Of a DNA stretch of 64,000 nt, positions 31,264 through 40,997 are shown one piece after another. Where the stretch lies: NCBI GenBank assembly GCA_001429555.1, contig LMSR01000018.1, forward strand, positions 111,967 through 175,966, read 5' to 3'. The notes beneath the pieces were generated by a model. It made no database searches. It saw only the letters and a list, made by a program, of their open reading frames with translations, and had not been told where the DNA came from. This DNA comes from Nocardioides sp. Soil797 (lineage in GTDB: Bacteria; Actinomycetota; Actinomycetes; Propionibacteriales; Nocardioidaceae). Made by a program: the position numbers and the translations under genes. The number at the start of each line of letters is the position of its first letter. The first letter of the stretch is position 1.

Positions 31264-32346
31264 GTGCCCTGGAGCCCCGAAGCCCCCTTCAACGACCTGC
31301 CACCGCTGCCGCCGGAAGGCATCGACCTCGAGCCCAAGCCCGTGCTCAAGGCCACCGTTGAAGCCCGAACGGCACTGGCGACACTCGCCCAGGCCGGTCA
31401 GCTGCTGCCGAACCCCAACATCCTGATCCACGCTGTGCCCCTGCTTGAGGCGCAGGCCAGCTCTGAAATCGAGAACATCGTGACGACGGCCGATGAGTTG
31501 TTCATGCACGTCGAGTCAGGTGGGGGAGACCATGCTACGAAGGAGGCGCTGCGCTACCGGAACGCGCTGTTCGCGGGGGTCGAGTCGATCAGAAACCGTC
31601 CTCTCACGTCCTCGACGGCTGCTCGAATCTGCTCCGAGCTGCAGGGTCGGGAGATAGCCGTTCGTGCGGTGCCTGGCACGCGGATCGCAAACCCGACCAC
31701 ACGGCAGGTTGTGTACGCCCCACCCGAGGGGGCTGACCTCATTGGCGAGAAGCTCTCGGCCTGGGAGCGCTTCATCCACGCCGAGGACGATCTTGATCCG
31801 CTGGTGCGTATGGCGGTGGCCCACTACCAGTTCGAGGCGATCCACCCGTTCCACGACGGCAACGGACGCACCGGCCGCGTCATCAACATTCTGATGTTGA
31901 TCGAGGCCGGCCTACTGCACGACCCCATCCTCTACCTCTCACGAGCAATCATCGCCCGGAAGAACGACTACTACCGGCTCCTGCGAGCCGTGACAGCCGA
32001 AGACGCCTGGATCGAGTGGATCATCTACATGCTTGATGTAGTCCGCGAGTCCGCAACATCAACGACGCGGAAGATCGGAGCCATTCGTACGTGTCAAGAT
32101 GACATTGCCGAGCGAGCTCGTGATGCCACGCCGGGAGGGCGCGACGCCCAGTTCCTGGAAGTTCTCTTCGACCAGCCCTACTGCCGCATCGGCGCCGTCG
32201 CCAGCAGATGCGACGTCTCGCGTCAGACGGCGTCGTCGTGGCTGCACGCACTGGTTGTGGCAGGGCTTCTCAGCGACGTCAAGGTCGGCAGAGAACGCCT
32301 CTTCGTCAACCACGAGTTTCTAGATGTGTTGACACGCGCTGAGTGA
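31264..32346 (+). CDS. Fic-domain protein (class II, self-inhibited)
   Basis: A 360-residue Fic protein. An N-terminal Fic_N region carries the inhibitory motif S-x-x-x-E-N at residues 66-71 (SSEIEN). The Fic core has HPFHDGNGRTGR at 194-205 (catalytic His194), and the C-terminal part is a winged-helix domain (CRIGAVASRCDVSRQTASSWLHALVVAGLL). Fic enzymes transfer AMP from ATP to hydroxyl groups of target proteins; the inhibitory helix in the same chain means no separate antitoxin is needed. The winged helix could bind the operator repeats in front of its own gene. GTG start at 31264. Confidence 0.93.
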   Translation: MPWSPEAPFNDLPPLPPEGIDLEPKPVLKATVEARTALATLAQAGQLLPNPNILIHAVPLLEAQASSEIENIVTTADELFMHVESGGGDHATKEALRYRNALFAGVESIRNRPLTSSTAARICSELQGREIAVRAVPGTRIANPTTRQVVYAPPEGADLIGEKLSAWERFIHAEDDLDPLVRMAVAHYQFEAIHPFHDGNGRTGRVINILMLIEAGLLHDPILYLSRAIIARKNDYYRLLRAVTAEDAWIEWIIYMLDVVRESATSTTRKIGAIRTCQDDIAERARDATPGGRDAQFLEVLFDQPYCRIGAVASRCDVSRQTASSWLHALVVAGLLSDVKVGRERLFVNHEFLDVLTRAE

Positions 32347-32430
32347 CTTGGCGAGCCGCACCCGATCCGCGAAGTTGTTGAGGTTCCTCGGAATAAAAGA
32401 AACACGACAACTTCGCGGCAGCAAGAGGTG

Positions 32431-32757
32431 TCATGCCGACCTGCGACGTCGCTTGGGCTGGGGGAGCAGATCGGTGATGGTGACCTGCTCTCGGTCGGGC
32501 GCAACGAGCGACTGCAACGCTGCCTCAGCCATTGCCATGCGTCGCTCTTCCCAGGCCAGGAGCTGATCCAGCCGCCAGCGGTCGGGATGGATCATCACGG
32601 GCGCCGGCACCAGCTCCCGGTCCTTGAGGTTCTGATAGCCCTTGGTCTTGCCCCAGCCGTAGCGGTGCATCACGTCGCGTGCGGTGAGGAACACATGTCG
32701 GGGATCACGCATTGGCGAGATGTCGTCCCGCATTTCATCGGCCGGTTCCTCGCTCAT
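32431..32757 (-). CDS. AlpA/excisionase-like small DNA-binding protein
   Basis: A 108-residue protein with a MerR-like helix-turn-helix of the AlpA/HTH_17 type: VFLTARDVMHRYGWGKTKGYQNLKDRELVPAPV (about residues 22-54), followed by a helical EERRMAMAEAALQSL stretch and a basic tail PKRRRRSA. Such proteins act as excisionases or regulators on integrated plasmids. It stands between the Fic and relaxase genes, and the shared motif ACGTGTTAGGT is 77 bp upstream of its ATG. Confidence 0.75.
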   Translation of the reverse strand: MSEEPADEMRDDISPMRDPRHVFLTARDVMHRYGWGKTKGYQNLKDRELVPAPVMIHPDRWRLDQLLAWEERRMAMAEAALQSLVAPDREQVTITDLLPQPKRRRRSA

Positions 32758-33157
32758 CCCATCGCACCTCTCGCACTGTGCCGCGGTCGTCGTCGGCGTA
32801 CCGACCCGTAGTCGTTGCGGCGAGGCTGAGGAGACGTGTTAGGTGCTCTCGCCCGGGGCCTCGCCTTGGCGACTGCTGATGGTCACCTAAGGGTGGGCAG
32901 GTGTCCGGAGCGATCATCCGCACGCGAGTCGGCAGGTGTTCTTGGTAGGTGGCGTGGATGTTGTGGATGAAGGGTGAAGGTTCACCGCTGATGCATCACG
33001 GTGCGAGTGCCCGCCTGGGCGAGATGACAGTCTTCTGCGCCGGCCGTTCGGTTGGCCGGTGGTCGCCGGGCTCCGGGTACGGGCTCATGAGGAACGTTGA
33101 CCGCCCGTAAGTGCCGACTGCACGGGGTGGCGACCGACGCGTACACGGGCCAGACCC
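32758..33157. promoter_or_regulatory. 400-bp intergenic region with shared island motifs
   Basis: No convincing gene was found. ACGTGTTAGGT (32834-32844) and GGTCACCTAA (32881-32890) match the Fic promoter motifs. A small palindrome GGTGAA-GG-TTCACC lies at 32973-32986. The left end serves as promoter for the AlpA-like gene; the right end is the 3' side of the relaxase gene. Confidence 0.55.
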
Positions 33158-36100
33158 TCAGCGCTGAAGCGTTCTCCGCTGTGGCGGCAGAGCTCCACCA
33201 GGCTGCAGCCGGTCGTTGGCTACGCCACGCGACTTCGCCGCGGGCGCGGCGCAGCTTTCGCCGGTGTCAACCGGGACGTCCATGCGGGAGACGAGTCGGT
33301 ATCGCAGGTCGCGGGCGGGCATGTCGCCCAGTGGCGCTTCGGCGACCAAAGCTCGGACAGAGTCGGCCACGTTGTGTCCCTGTTCATGGGCCTGCTGCAG
33401 CATCGCCGCGGTTGCTGGCCAATCGCCCTGCTCCACGAGGCGCGGGTCGAGTTCGTGGGCCAGCGCTGCCCACCGCTCGGCTGGCGTCTGCGCTGTCAGG
33501 GCCGCAAGGCGGGCGCGGACCTCGCCGCTCTTGTTCAGTTCGCCTTGGGCGGCCTTACGCGGGTCGGCATCCCAAGTTGTGACGGCGTCGCGGAGTTCTC
33601 GTCGGGCGTGCACTTGAGAGAGCTGGAGGCGGGCGGAGACCTGTTCGGTGCCGGGCGCCCAGCTATGGCTCGGCCGGGCCGCGAGGATTCGCATGGCCGC
33701 CGACCTGGCCTGTTCGGGCGGGAGGTGGTCGAGCCGCTCGGCGAGCACCTGATCACCAAGCTTATGGCCGCTTGCCAACGCCGCAGTAAGCGCGGCCGGG
33801 CCGCGCTGGGCCAGTATGTCGGCCGGGTCCAGACCCTCGGGGAACCGGGCGTAGCCGGGGTCCATGCCGTGCGGTGTGAGCATCCAGAAGTCCCGCTCCG
33901 CGGCGACCTGGCCGGCGAGGTCGGCGTCGGTGGCCACGACCGGGTCGCGGCCGACGCCGGCGAGCTGGGTGGCCTGCTCCTCGGTCAGTGATGTGCCGAG
34001 CGGGGCCACCCCGACGTAGCGTCCGGCGCCGGCCAGGGTGACCGCGATGGCATCCATGGGGCCTTCGACGACGACAGGGACAGCGCCATCTTCGAGCAGC
34101 TCGTCGGCGAGCCCGTACAGCTGAGCGCCCTTGTGGAACAGCGGTGTACTGGTGGTGTTGAGGTACTTGGGTCCGCCCTTGTCGGCGTCGGTGAGGTCGG
34201 GGCGATGGCGACCGACGAACCCGAGTACTTCGCCCTTGTGCAGCACGGGGAAGACGACCCGGTCGCGGAACCGGTCGATCAGGCGGCCGGTGCTGGCGGT
34301 GGTGGCGACCCCGGTGGCGAGCATCTCGGCGTCGCTGACGCCGTGGTGGCGCAGGTGCTCGACGAGGTTGGTCCAGCCGGCCGGGGCCTGCCCGGGGCGG
34401 AAGTGCTCGTGCCCGGCGAGGTCGAGGCCGAACCGGCCGGTGAGGTAGTCGCGGCCCCACGAGTCGGTGAACCGCTCCTCGAAGAAGGCCTGGGTAATCT
34501 CGTTGATCTCGAGCATGCGAGCGCGGCTCACCGGGCTGGCCGCCGCTTCCTGCTCCCGCTCGTAGGCCCGGCGTAGGTAGGCGTCGGTCGGCTCGAGCGG
34601 GCAACGGGTGTTGCGGTCCAGCTCCGCGAGCAGCAGCTGACGGTCGACGTCGACGTCGACGTCGACCGAGGCTTTGTGCTCGGGGGTGGTTGGGTCGAAG
34701 GCCTGGTCTGGGTCGATGGGGTTGAGCAGGTCCTCGAGCGGCCAGGTGGTGTCATCGGGGTGCTCGACCCACAGGGACGGGTCCGGGTCGACGCCGTCCC
34801 ACAGGTCCGCGGGGGGCTCATCGAAGTGGTAGTCGTGTGCGTCTTCGTCGGGGATCGGGTCGAGGGCGATCGAGGTCCGCCAGACCAGCGCCTGGCACTC
34901 ATCGACACCGGTGTCTCCACTGTCGCTAGGCAGGGTGGACCCAGCCGAGAGCAGGGCCACGAGCTGCCATCCGCGTTGCAGCCCGTGGTCGACGTTGGAG
35001 ACCAGGGCTGGCCACCAACTGCTGGCCTGAATCCACTGCGCTCGGTCGCTGCCGACCAGATCGTTCAACCGGTGGGCCCACTCGCTGGTGATGCCTTCGT
35101 CGTGGGAGCCGTCCCCGATCTGTGCGGCTACCGCCGGGGTGAGGTGGCGTGCCATGCGCCACCACAGCGCCGCCGCGGCGTGCTCGTCGGGCAGCGGGGC
35201 TGCGTTGGCGGCGGAGCGGAGCAACTGATGAGCCGCGATGCCGGAGCGGGACATGGCGGCGAGCCGCTCGGCCAGGAGGGGTGTGAATTCGTCGTTGCGG
35301 ACCTGCGGTGCCACCGTGTGGAGCAGTTGGCGCCATTCTTTGAGTGCGGGGGTGTGGTCGCCGGTGATGCGCCTGGTCAGGCGCCGTTGGTAGGTCGCGG
35401 CGGCCTTCTGCAGTTGTGGTGCCCCGGTGGGCCGACGGTCGCCAGCAGGCACCTGCATGGCCGCGCGCCACACCTCGACGTCGGCGAGCGTGGCGTCGTC
35501 GGGCTTGAGCCCGTGCTGTGCCCAGGCCGGGAGCGAGGTCTGTGACTCGGCCCGGTCGCGGACCTGGCCGGCGAGGGCCTCGACCAGATGGGCGCGCTGG
35601 GCGAGGTAGGCACCCCAGCGGGGGTCGTCGGCTAGCCGCTCCGGGATGCCGGGCATCCACGGCAGCGGTCCCGCGCCGGCGTTGCGCAGGCCGGAGGCAT
35701 CCAGTCGCCAGTCGAGCACCGCTGCCCGGTCCTCGGCCGAGACCAGTTCGCGGTCGCTCGCGACTGCCCGCAGGGCCTCGGTGGGGCTCTCCCCGGCGGC
35801 GCCGAGCAGCAACAGGTGGGCGCGCAGCGTGGGCCAGGCGGCCTCGTCGGCAAGCCCGGGGAGCAGGCGATCGGCAGTGGTGTCCAAGGACGCCACCACC
35901 TCGGCCCCCACGACGTGTTCGGCGGTGACGTAGAGGCTGTCGAGGTACCGCTGGGCGGCCTCGCCGAGTCTGATGGCGGGGTCGGCCTGCTCACGGATCA
36001 GGCTGGTAGCCGACCGCTGGGAGGCATCGCGGGCCAGCACCTGTTCGAGGATGTCGGTCGAAGTGAGCGGGCGGATCAAGGTCGGGTGGATGACCGAGTG

Positions 36101-38983
36101 TGGGTCGCCGTGGCCGACGACCTCGAGGTAGACGTGGTTGCCGCTCTTGCCGCGGGTCAGCATCGTGTAGAGCTGCTGGCGTGACTCGGTGCCGGTGGCC
36201 AGCCCGTGCATGGTGTCGGCGGTGACGCCCTGGGCGGTGTGCACGGTGCAGGCGTAGCCGAGTTCCGTGGAGGCCTCCACGTAGGCGCGCGGCAAGCGCA
36301 CGGTGCGGCCGTGCTGGGTGTGCTGGACGGTCAGGTCCCCTGCGTCGTGCAGTTCCAACAGGGTCCACCGGTCGCCGTTCTTGACCCAGTCGGTTGCCGA
36401 GGTGCGCAGCCTGCGGTCGTTGGTGCGGGTGAGGATCAGCTCGCCGATGCTGGCGTCGTTGCCGTCCGCCAGCCGCCGAGACGGGCCCACGTTCGCAGCG
36501 TCGGCCCCCTCGAGCCGGTGGGCGCGGGCCTGCTGGTTGAGCTCGCTGACCAACTCCCGGGTGGGGGCGAGCATGATCGCGTCCAGTCCCGCGGCACGAT
36601 CGGCCTGCCAGGAGGTGAAGACGTCCTTGGTCATGGTGGCCATGTCGCCGACGTGCACCCGGTCGCGGTCCAGGTAGAAGCCGAGTGCCTCGGTCTTGCC
36701 CTCGCGCAGCGCCAGCGAAGCGGCACCTTCGGCCGGGTCGGTGAATCGGACCAACTCGGACAGTTGCAGAGCGCCGTGGGTCGCTTGGATGTCGCGCAGT
36801 ACGCCGCCGGCGCCGATCGAGGCGAGCTGCTGGTCATCGCCGACCAACCGGACGCTGCCCCCACGCTCCAGGATGTGCTGGACGGAGACGTCGAGGGAGA
36901 GGGTGTCTGCCATGCCGGCCTCGTCGATCACCACCAGCGTCCCGGGACCGATGCCACCAACCCACCCGGGTGGGTTGGCGCCGGTGGTCTGGGCCTGTTC
37001 GAGGGAGTGGGTGAGCTTGGCGAGGGTGTCGATCTGGGAACCCATAGACGCCCGGAGGGCGTCCGCGGCTGCCGCCGAGGGAGCCAGGCCGATCACGCTG
37101 CCACCGCCGTCGGTCCAGGCCTGGGCAAGCGCCCGCATGGCGGTGGTCTTGCCCGATCCGGCGGGTGCGATCGCCAGCTGGAGGCGGGCACCGGAGGTGG
37201 CCATCTCCTTGACCAAGGTGGCCTGACCGGCATTGAGTTTCACCCCATTGGCCTCGGACTCCAGCAGCGCCAGGGAGACGTTCTGCTCATCAACCGCGTA
37301 GCCGTCGTGGCGACCGGCGGCGGCCACTAGCCGCTCTTCGGCGGCGAGGACCTTGCTGGAGGTGAACAGGTGGACCCCGCCCACGGTGTAGACCGAGGAC
37401 CCGTCGCGCTTGCGCAGCTCGAGAGGTTCCGAGATCTCGTCGAAGGGGCGAGTGATGCTGACCGAGCGGCCGTCGAGGACCTCGCTGACCAGTAGGGCGA
37501 CGACGGTGCTGACCTGGTCGGTGGGCACGGTGGCGGAGCGCACTTGGCGTTGGGCCTCGGCGTAGACGTGCCAGTACTGCCAGGTCGCGCGGCTGCCTTC
37601 CATCGTCGCCACGATCCGGTCGCTGGTCTCGGCGAACCATGCAGCATCTGCCACCGTGACCCCTCCGGAAGCCGGTGCCAGCGCGCTACGGAGCATCCGC
37701 TGAACGCCACCTGGTGAGCCCAGGACCTCGACCGCCTCCCGACTCCAGGCCTCACGCTGCTCGACCAAGGAACGCGGCTCGTGCTTGGCCTCGCGGGTCT
37801 CCAAGGTGGCCTGCTGAGCCAGCTGGAGCGTCTCGACCGGTGTCGCGGGTCGCCCGTGGGCGACCTGAAAATCGGCGACCAGTTCCTTGCGGCGGGCCTC
37901 GACGCTGACCCGGCGCTTGGAGAAACGGTGGTTCACGTCGGGGTCGACGCCGACGATCTCGCGCACCGGCCGCTTCTGCGCGTCGGGGTTGGGGCGTTCC
38001 GCGAACCGCACACCCAGCCCGTCGCCCAGGTGCCGTTCGAGGGCGGTGTTGTAGGTCTCCGAGGCCGAGACCTTGGCCTTGTAGAGCAGCCGCCCGTCGA
38101 TCGCGAGCCACTTGCCGTCAAGGGTCTGGACCTTGTTCGCGACCGCGACGTGCGTATGCAAATCCGGATCACCGGCGCGGGAGTCGCGGTGGGTGAACGC
38201 GGTCGCGACCAGGCCGCGGACGTTGACCTGACGGATGCCGTTGGCCCCCTGGCGGGTGAACAGCGCCTTGGTCTCGATGAAGTCCAGAGCATCCTTGATG
38301 GCTGCCTGGTGGGCCCGTTCGATGACTGCGGCGGTGTTCGGGTCGGCCAGCGCCCACAGTACCGAGACGCTCTTGACAGGGGAGAAGGTGAGGTCGTACC
38401 CGGCGACGGCGGTGGTCTTGGGACGGGAGTGCTTGGCGATTGAGGCGGCGAGTTCGCGGGCGTCGGCCGGTTCGCGGCCGTGTTCTGCTTTGAAGAACTC
38501 ACGCCCGACTTCGGTGCGGACGCGTGCCCGTTCCTCGGCCGGGACTGCCCAGTCGCGGGGCAGCCCGGCGGCTTCGTTGACGGCGGCAAGGCGTTTGGCT
38601 ACCTCGACCCGGAACGCGCTGATGTCGTTCTTGTAGACCTTGTACGGGGCCCCGAGACGGGCCGCTGCCTTGTAGTCGGCCTCGGTCGGGCTGTCGATAC
38701 CGACACGGCCGACTCGTAAGTCCAGCGCCTTGGATCGCTCGGTGGCCAGCGGGTGGTGCCCGGCCCCGAACAGGTTCTGCATGTGGTCCGCGGTGACAAG
38801 GTCCCCGGCGTCCAAACCCTCGATCCCGTCCATGCCGGAGCCGACCCACACGCCGGGGGTCTCGCCCTTCTCGGTGTAGTAGATCGCGAGACCGGTGTGA
38901 CCTTTGTCGGTGGCGTCCATGGCTGCGACCTGGCGGGTCAGGTAGTCATACCCCGACCCGGCCGTCAGCTTGTGGAGGCTCAT
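33158..38983 (-). CDS. MobF relaxase - helicase - TOPRIM primase-like fusion (TraA-type)
   Basis: A 1,941-residue protein. Residues 1-470 are a MobF/TrwC relaxase: MSLHKLTAGSGYDYLTRQVA holds the catalytic Tyr and HRDSRAGDPDLHTHVAVANK (about 265-285) the metal-binding His triad. Residues about 590-960 are a RecD2/TraI-type helicase (APAGSGKTTAM Walker A near 605, VVIDEAG Walker B). The C-terminal part (about 1,520-1,710) is DnaG-like: RFRDRVVFPVLHKGEVLGFVGR, then TOPRIM VVVEGPMDAIAV and VVATDADLAGQVAAE; no zinc finger is seen. It would nick oriT, unwind DNA and perhaps prime synthesis during conjugation. ATG 38983 matches family starts better than GTG 38995. Confidence 0.9.
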   Translation of the reverse strand: MSLHKLTAGSGYDYLTRQVAAMDATDKGHTGLAIYYTEKGETPGVWVGSGMDGIEGLDAGDLVTADHMQNLFGAGHHPLATERSKALDLRVGRVGIDSPTEADYKAAARLGAPYKVYKNDISAFRVEVAKRLAAVNEAAGLPRDWAVPAEERARVRTEVGREFFKAEHGREPADARELAASIAKHSRPKTTAVAGYDLTFSPVKSVSVLWALADPNTAAVIERAHQAAIKDALDFIETKALFTRQGANGIRQVNVRGLVATAFTHRDSRAGDPDLHTHVAVANKVQTLDGKWLAIDGRLLYKAKVSASETYNTALERHLGDGLGVRFAERPNPDAQKRPVREIVGVDPDVNHRFSKRRVSVEARRKELVADFQVAHGRPATPVETLQLAQQATLETREAKHEPRSLVEQREAWSREAVEVLGSPGGVQRMLRSALAPASGGVTVADAAWFAETSDRIVATMEGSRATWQYWHVYAEAQRQVRSATVPTDQVSTVVALLVSEVLDGRSVSITRPFDEISEPLELRKRDGSSVYTVGGVHLFTSSKVLAAEERLVAAAGRHDGYAVDEQNVSLALLESEANGVKLNAGQATLVKEMATSGARLQLAIAPAGSGKTTAMRALAQAWTDGGGSVIGLAPSAAAADALRASMGSQIDTLAKLTHSLEQAQTTGANPPGWVGGIGPGTLVVIDEAGMADTLSLDVSVQHILERGGSVRLVGDDQQLASIGAGGVLRDIQATHGALQLSELVRFTDPAEGAASLALREGKTEALGFYLDRDRVHVGDMATMTKDVFTSWQADRAAGLDAIMLAPTRELVSELNQQARAHRLEGADAANVGPSRRLADGNDASIGELILTRTNDRRLRTSATDWVKNGDRWTLLELHDAGDLTVQHTQHGRTVRLPRAYVEASTELGYACTVHTAQGVTADTMHGLATGTESRQQLYTMLTRGKSGNHVYLEVVGHGDPHSVIHPTLIRPLTSTDILEQVLARDASQRSATSLIREQADPAIRLGEAAQRYLDSLYVTAEHVVGAEVVASLDTTADRLLPGLADEAAWPTLRAHLLLLGAAGESPTEALRAVASDRELVSAEDRAAVLDWRLDASGLRNAGAGPLPWMPGIPERLADDPRWGAYLAQRAHLVEALAGQVRDRAESQTSLPAWAQHGLKPDDATLADVEVWRAAMQVPAGDRRPTGAPQLQKAAATYQRRLTRRITGDHTPALKEWRQLLHTVAPQVRNDEFTPLLAERLAAMSRSGIAAHQLLRSAANAAPLPDEHAAAALWWRMARHLTPAVAAQIGDGSHDEGITSEWAHRLNDLVGSDRAQWIQASSWWPALVSNVDHGLQRGWQLVALLSAGSTLPSDSGDTGVDECQALVWRTSIALDPIPDEDAHDYHFDEPPADLWDGVDPDPSLWVEHPDDTTWPLEDLLNPIDPDQAFDPTTPEHKASVDVDVDVDRQLLLAELDRNTRCPLEPTDAYLRRAYEREQEAAASPVSRARMLEINEITQAFFEERFTDSWGRDYLTGRFGLDLAGHEHFRPGQAPAGWTNLVEHLRHHGVSDAEMLATGVATTASTGRLIDRFRDRVVFPVLHKGEVLGFVGRHRPDLTDADKGGPKYLNTTSTPLFHKGAQLYGLADELLEDGAVPVVVEGPMDAIAVTLAGAGRYVGVAPLGTSLTEEQATQLAGVGRDPVVATDADLAGQVAAERDFWMLTPHGMDPGYARFPEGLDPADILAQRGPAALTAALASGHKLGDQVLAERLDHLPPEQARSAAMRILAARPSHSWAPGTEQVSARLQLSQVHARRELRDAVTTWDADPRKAAQGELNKSGEVRARLAALTAQTPAERWAALAHELDPRLVEQGDWPATAAMLQQAHEQGHNVADSVRALVAEAPLGDMPARDLRYRLVSRMDVPVDTGESCAAPAAKSRGVANDRLQPGGALPPQRRTLQR

Positions 38984-39580
38984 CGTCACGGTCACCTAGG
39001 TGCGATCGGGGCCTCGGAACGATCAGTTTCGCGGAGAAACCACGTCTCCTCTTTCTGCTCGAGGCACCGGGAATGCACCAGGTGTGTGCCACTTCGTTGG
39101 TCGCGGGAATCTGGGGGGACGCTCGGGTACGCGGGCGATGGCCTGGGGTGGCCAGGCGAGCGGGCTTGGAGGAGAGATTCACAGCCGGGCAATGCCGGTG
39201 AGGATGGTATGGCTTGGTGCAACTGATAGCGAAAGTACGTCGAGATCTATGGCCAGCACAGTTTTACAACGGACGTCGCTGGCACTCGTTCCGCCGTACT
39301 CCTCTGGATCTCGGGCCCGAAGAGGTCGGTCTTGGAAGGCCGTCCCATCTCAAGGGAACCGCTTCTTTTCGACGCACTATTCCAGTTGGGCGTGCAGCTC
39401 ACGTCCGAGGAATAACCGAACCGAGTGGCGGAAAGACTAGCGGTCGCAGTCGGAGTGGGTTCGCTGCGTAATCGCCGACGTTGGTCAGCATGAGCGAGTG
39501 CCCGCTTGGTTCGCCGCACAAGAGTTCAGGGGTCGACCGCGTTGTGCGACCCGGTCGCTGTCGCTGTCAGATTGACGGCT
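38984..39580. other. About 600-bp gap upstream of the relaxase; possible oriT
   Basis: No gene recognised; frames on either strand look random. GGTCACCTAGG (38990-39000) sits at the relaxase start and repeats the island motif. GTTTC-GCGGA-GAAAC (39026-39040) is a small perfect inverted repeat. A MobF relaxase usually nicks near its own gene, so this is where an oriT would be sought; that is conjecture. The right part runs to the end of the PucR-like gene. Confidence 0.4.
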
Positions 39581-40828
39581 CTAGCTGGTGTCGGAGACGA
39601 GGTCATCGTGGAACGACTGCTGGTGGCGGAGTGCGATCACGAGTTCGGGACCGCACTTCGTCACGGGCCGGCCGAGCACTTCCTCCGCACGCGAGAGTCG
39701 GTACCGAACGGTGTTGCGGTGCACACACAACTGTTTCGCTGCGTCCTCGACGCTGCCTGCATTTTCCAGCAAGGCCGTAACGGTCTCGCGCATGCGCACG
39801 AAGTTCTCGCCGCTCTGAAGCATGTCGCCCAGGGTCCGCCTCATGAAGCGGTCGACATCAGGAGTACATCCCAGCAGGGCAATGACTTCATGTGTGTCGT
39901 ACCGCATCAGGCCGTCACCGACGGAACCCCGTTGCGCGACTTCCCGGACCCGTTCGGCATCACGGAACGAAGCGACGAAGCCTTCGAGTCCGGCCGTCGG
40001 AGTGCCGGCGAATACCCGGACTTTGTGCGCGCGCGCAAGCGTATCGACCTTGTCGAGGAGGCTGAGATGCGGTTCGGATCGAGTGCCTGCCCATACCCAG
40101 ATCCGACGGCCACCCGGATGCACGACCAGAGGTTGGGCCGCCCGGAGTTCACGTCCGATTTCATTGCCGACCTTGGCGAGGTCTGAGACTGCATCGGGAT
40201 CGCTCGTGTCCACGATGAACGCAGTGTGAAACACCGACAGGGGGTAGCCGCCGAGGGTCGCAGACGCCTTCTTGAGGTCGACATCTTCACCCGCAAGAAT
40301 GTCACGCACTGCCTCGAACTCCTTGGCTGAGGCGCTTGCAGTGAGGCGTGCTCGCTCGGTGTGAAAGATGTCGATGGACACTCCGATGGAGTTGTCGATC
40401 CAACGGCCGGCGCGGTCCCAGAAGTAGATGAGAACTTCGGCATGGTTGACCGCGTCGTCGGGCAACTCGCTGACGAAGCCCGTGAGATACGACCACGTCG
40501 ATTGCAGGGCGGTGCGGTAGATCTTGATGATCACCTCGACGGGATACTTCAGCGACGCAGTTTCGCGGGCCAGCCGCTTGCCTGCGTCGACAAGCTGGAA
40601 CTCGCCTTCGGGCTGGGGTAGTCCGGCGAGAAACGCCGTCCAGTGCTCGCGGATGGCCACTGTGAGGACATCTGTGAAGTCGCTGGTATCGACAGAGTCT
40701 TTGAGCTCCGTGTTGATGCTTGTCTGCGTTGCGTCAACCCACTTTTCGACCATCTCCGGCTGCAGCTCGTCAGCGACGTATCCGGGTAGCCACTCGGTCA
40801 GACTGGGGGGCGTTGCGGTGTCAGTCAT
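39581..40828 (-). CDS. PucR/CdaR-type transcriptional regulator
   Basis: A 415-residue regulator. The N-terminal RsbR-like helical part (about 1-150) is followed by a GGDEF-like CdaR domain (KKASATLGGYPLSVFHTAFIV ...) and the C-terminal PucR helix-turn-helix SVEDAAKQLCVHRNTVRYRLSRAEEVLG with ALRHQQSF. Such regulators respond to a small effector and usually activate the neighbouring divergent operon. It is divergent from the PHA/alkane cluster, with a 169-bp intergenic region, so it is the best candidate regulator for it. Confidence 0.9.
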   Translation of the reverse strand: MTDTATPPSLTEWLPGYVADELQPEMVEKWVDATQTSINTELKDSVDTSDFTDVLTVAIREHWTAFLAGLPQPEGEFQLVDAGKRLARETASLKYPVEVIIKIYRTALQSTWSYLTGFVSELPDDAVNHAEVLIYFWDRAGRWIDNSIGVSIDIFHTERARLTASASAKEFEAVRDILAGEDVDLKKASATLGGYPLSVFHTAFIVDTSDPDAVSDLAKVGNEIGRELRAAQPLVVHPGGRRIWVWAGTRSEPHLSLLDKVDTLARAHKVRVFAGTPTAGLEGFVASFRDAERVREVAQRGSVGDGLMRYDTHEVIALLGCTPDVDRFMRRTLGDMLQSGENFVRMRETVTALLENAGSVEDAAKQLCVHRNTVRYRLSRAEEVLGRPVTKCGPELVIALRHQQSFHDDLVSDTS

Positions 40829-40997
40829 TCGAAATCTCCCTGCACTCTGTCTGTTGGATCACAGTACAACTCACGTTTGCCCGCCCGACGGAAAAATCGA
40901 CGCCACATCCAAATCCAGAGTCGTTTTTTGTGCGGTCGCCTAGAGCGACCCGGTACCAAAGGTTGAGAACGTGGGTGAAAGACGACAGGAGCAACCG
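40829..40997. promoter_or_regulatory. Divergent promoter region of the catabolic cluster
   Basis: 169 bp between the PucR-type regulator and the PHA synthase gene. It is AT-richer than its surroundings (GACGGAAAAATCGACG, GTCGTTTTTTGTGCGG). The synthase ATG has AGGAG about 6 nt upstream. No firm -35/-10 could be assigned. Confidence 0.5.

Noticed and set aside
39214..39471. 85-codon open frame in the gap before the PucR-type gene
   Set aside because: No recognisable motif, weak start and composition unlike neighbouring genes.
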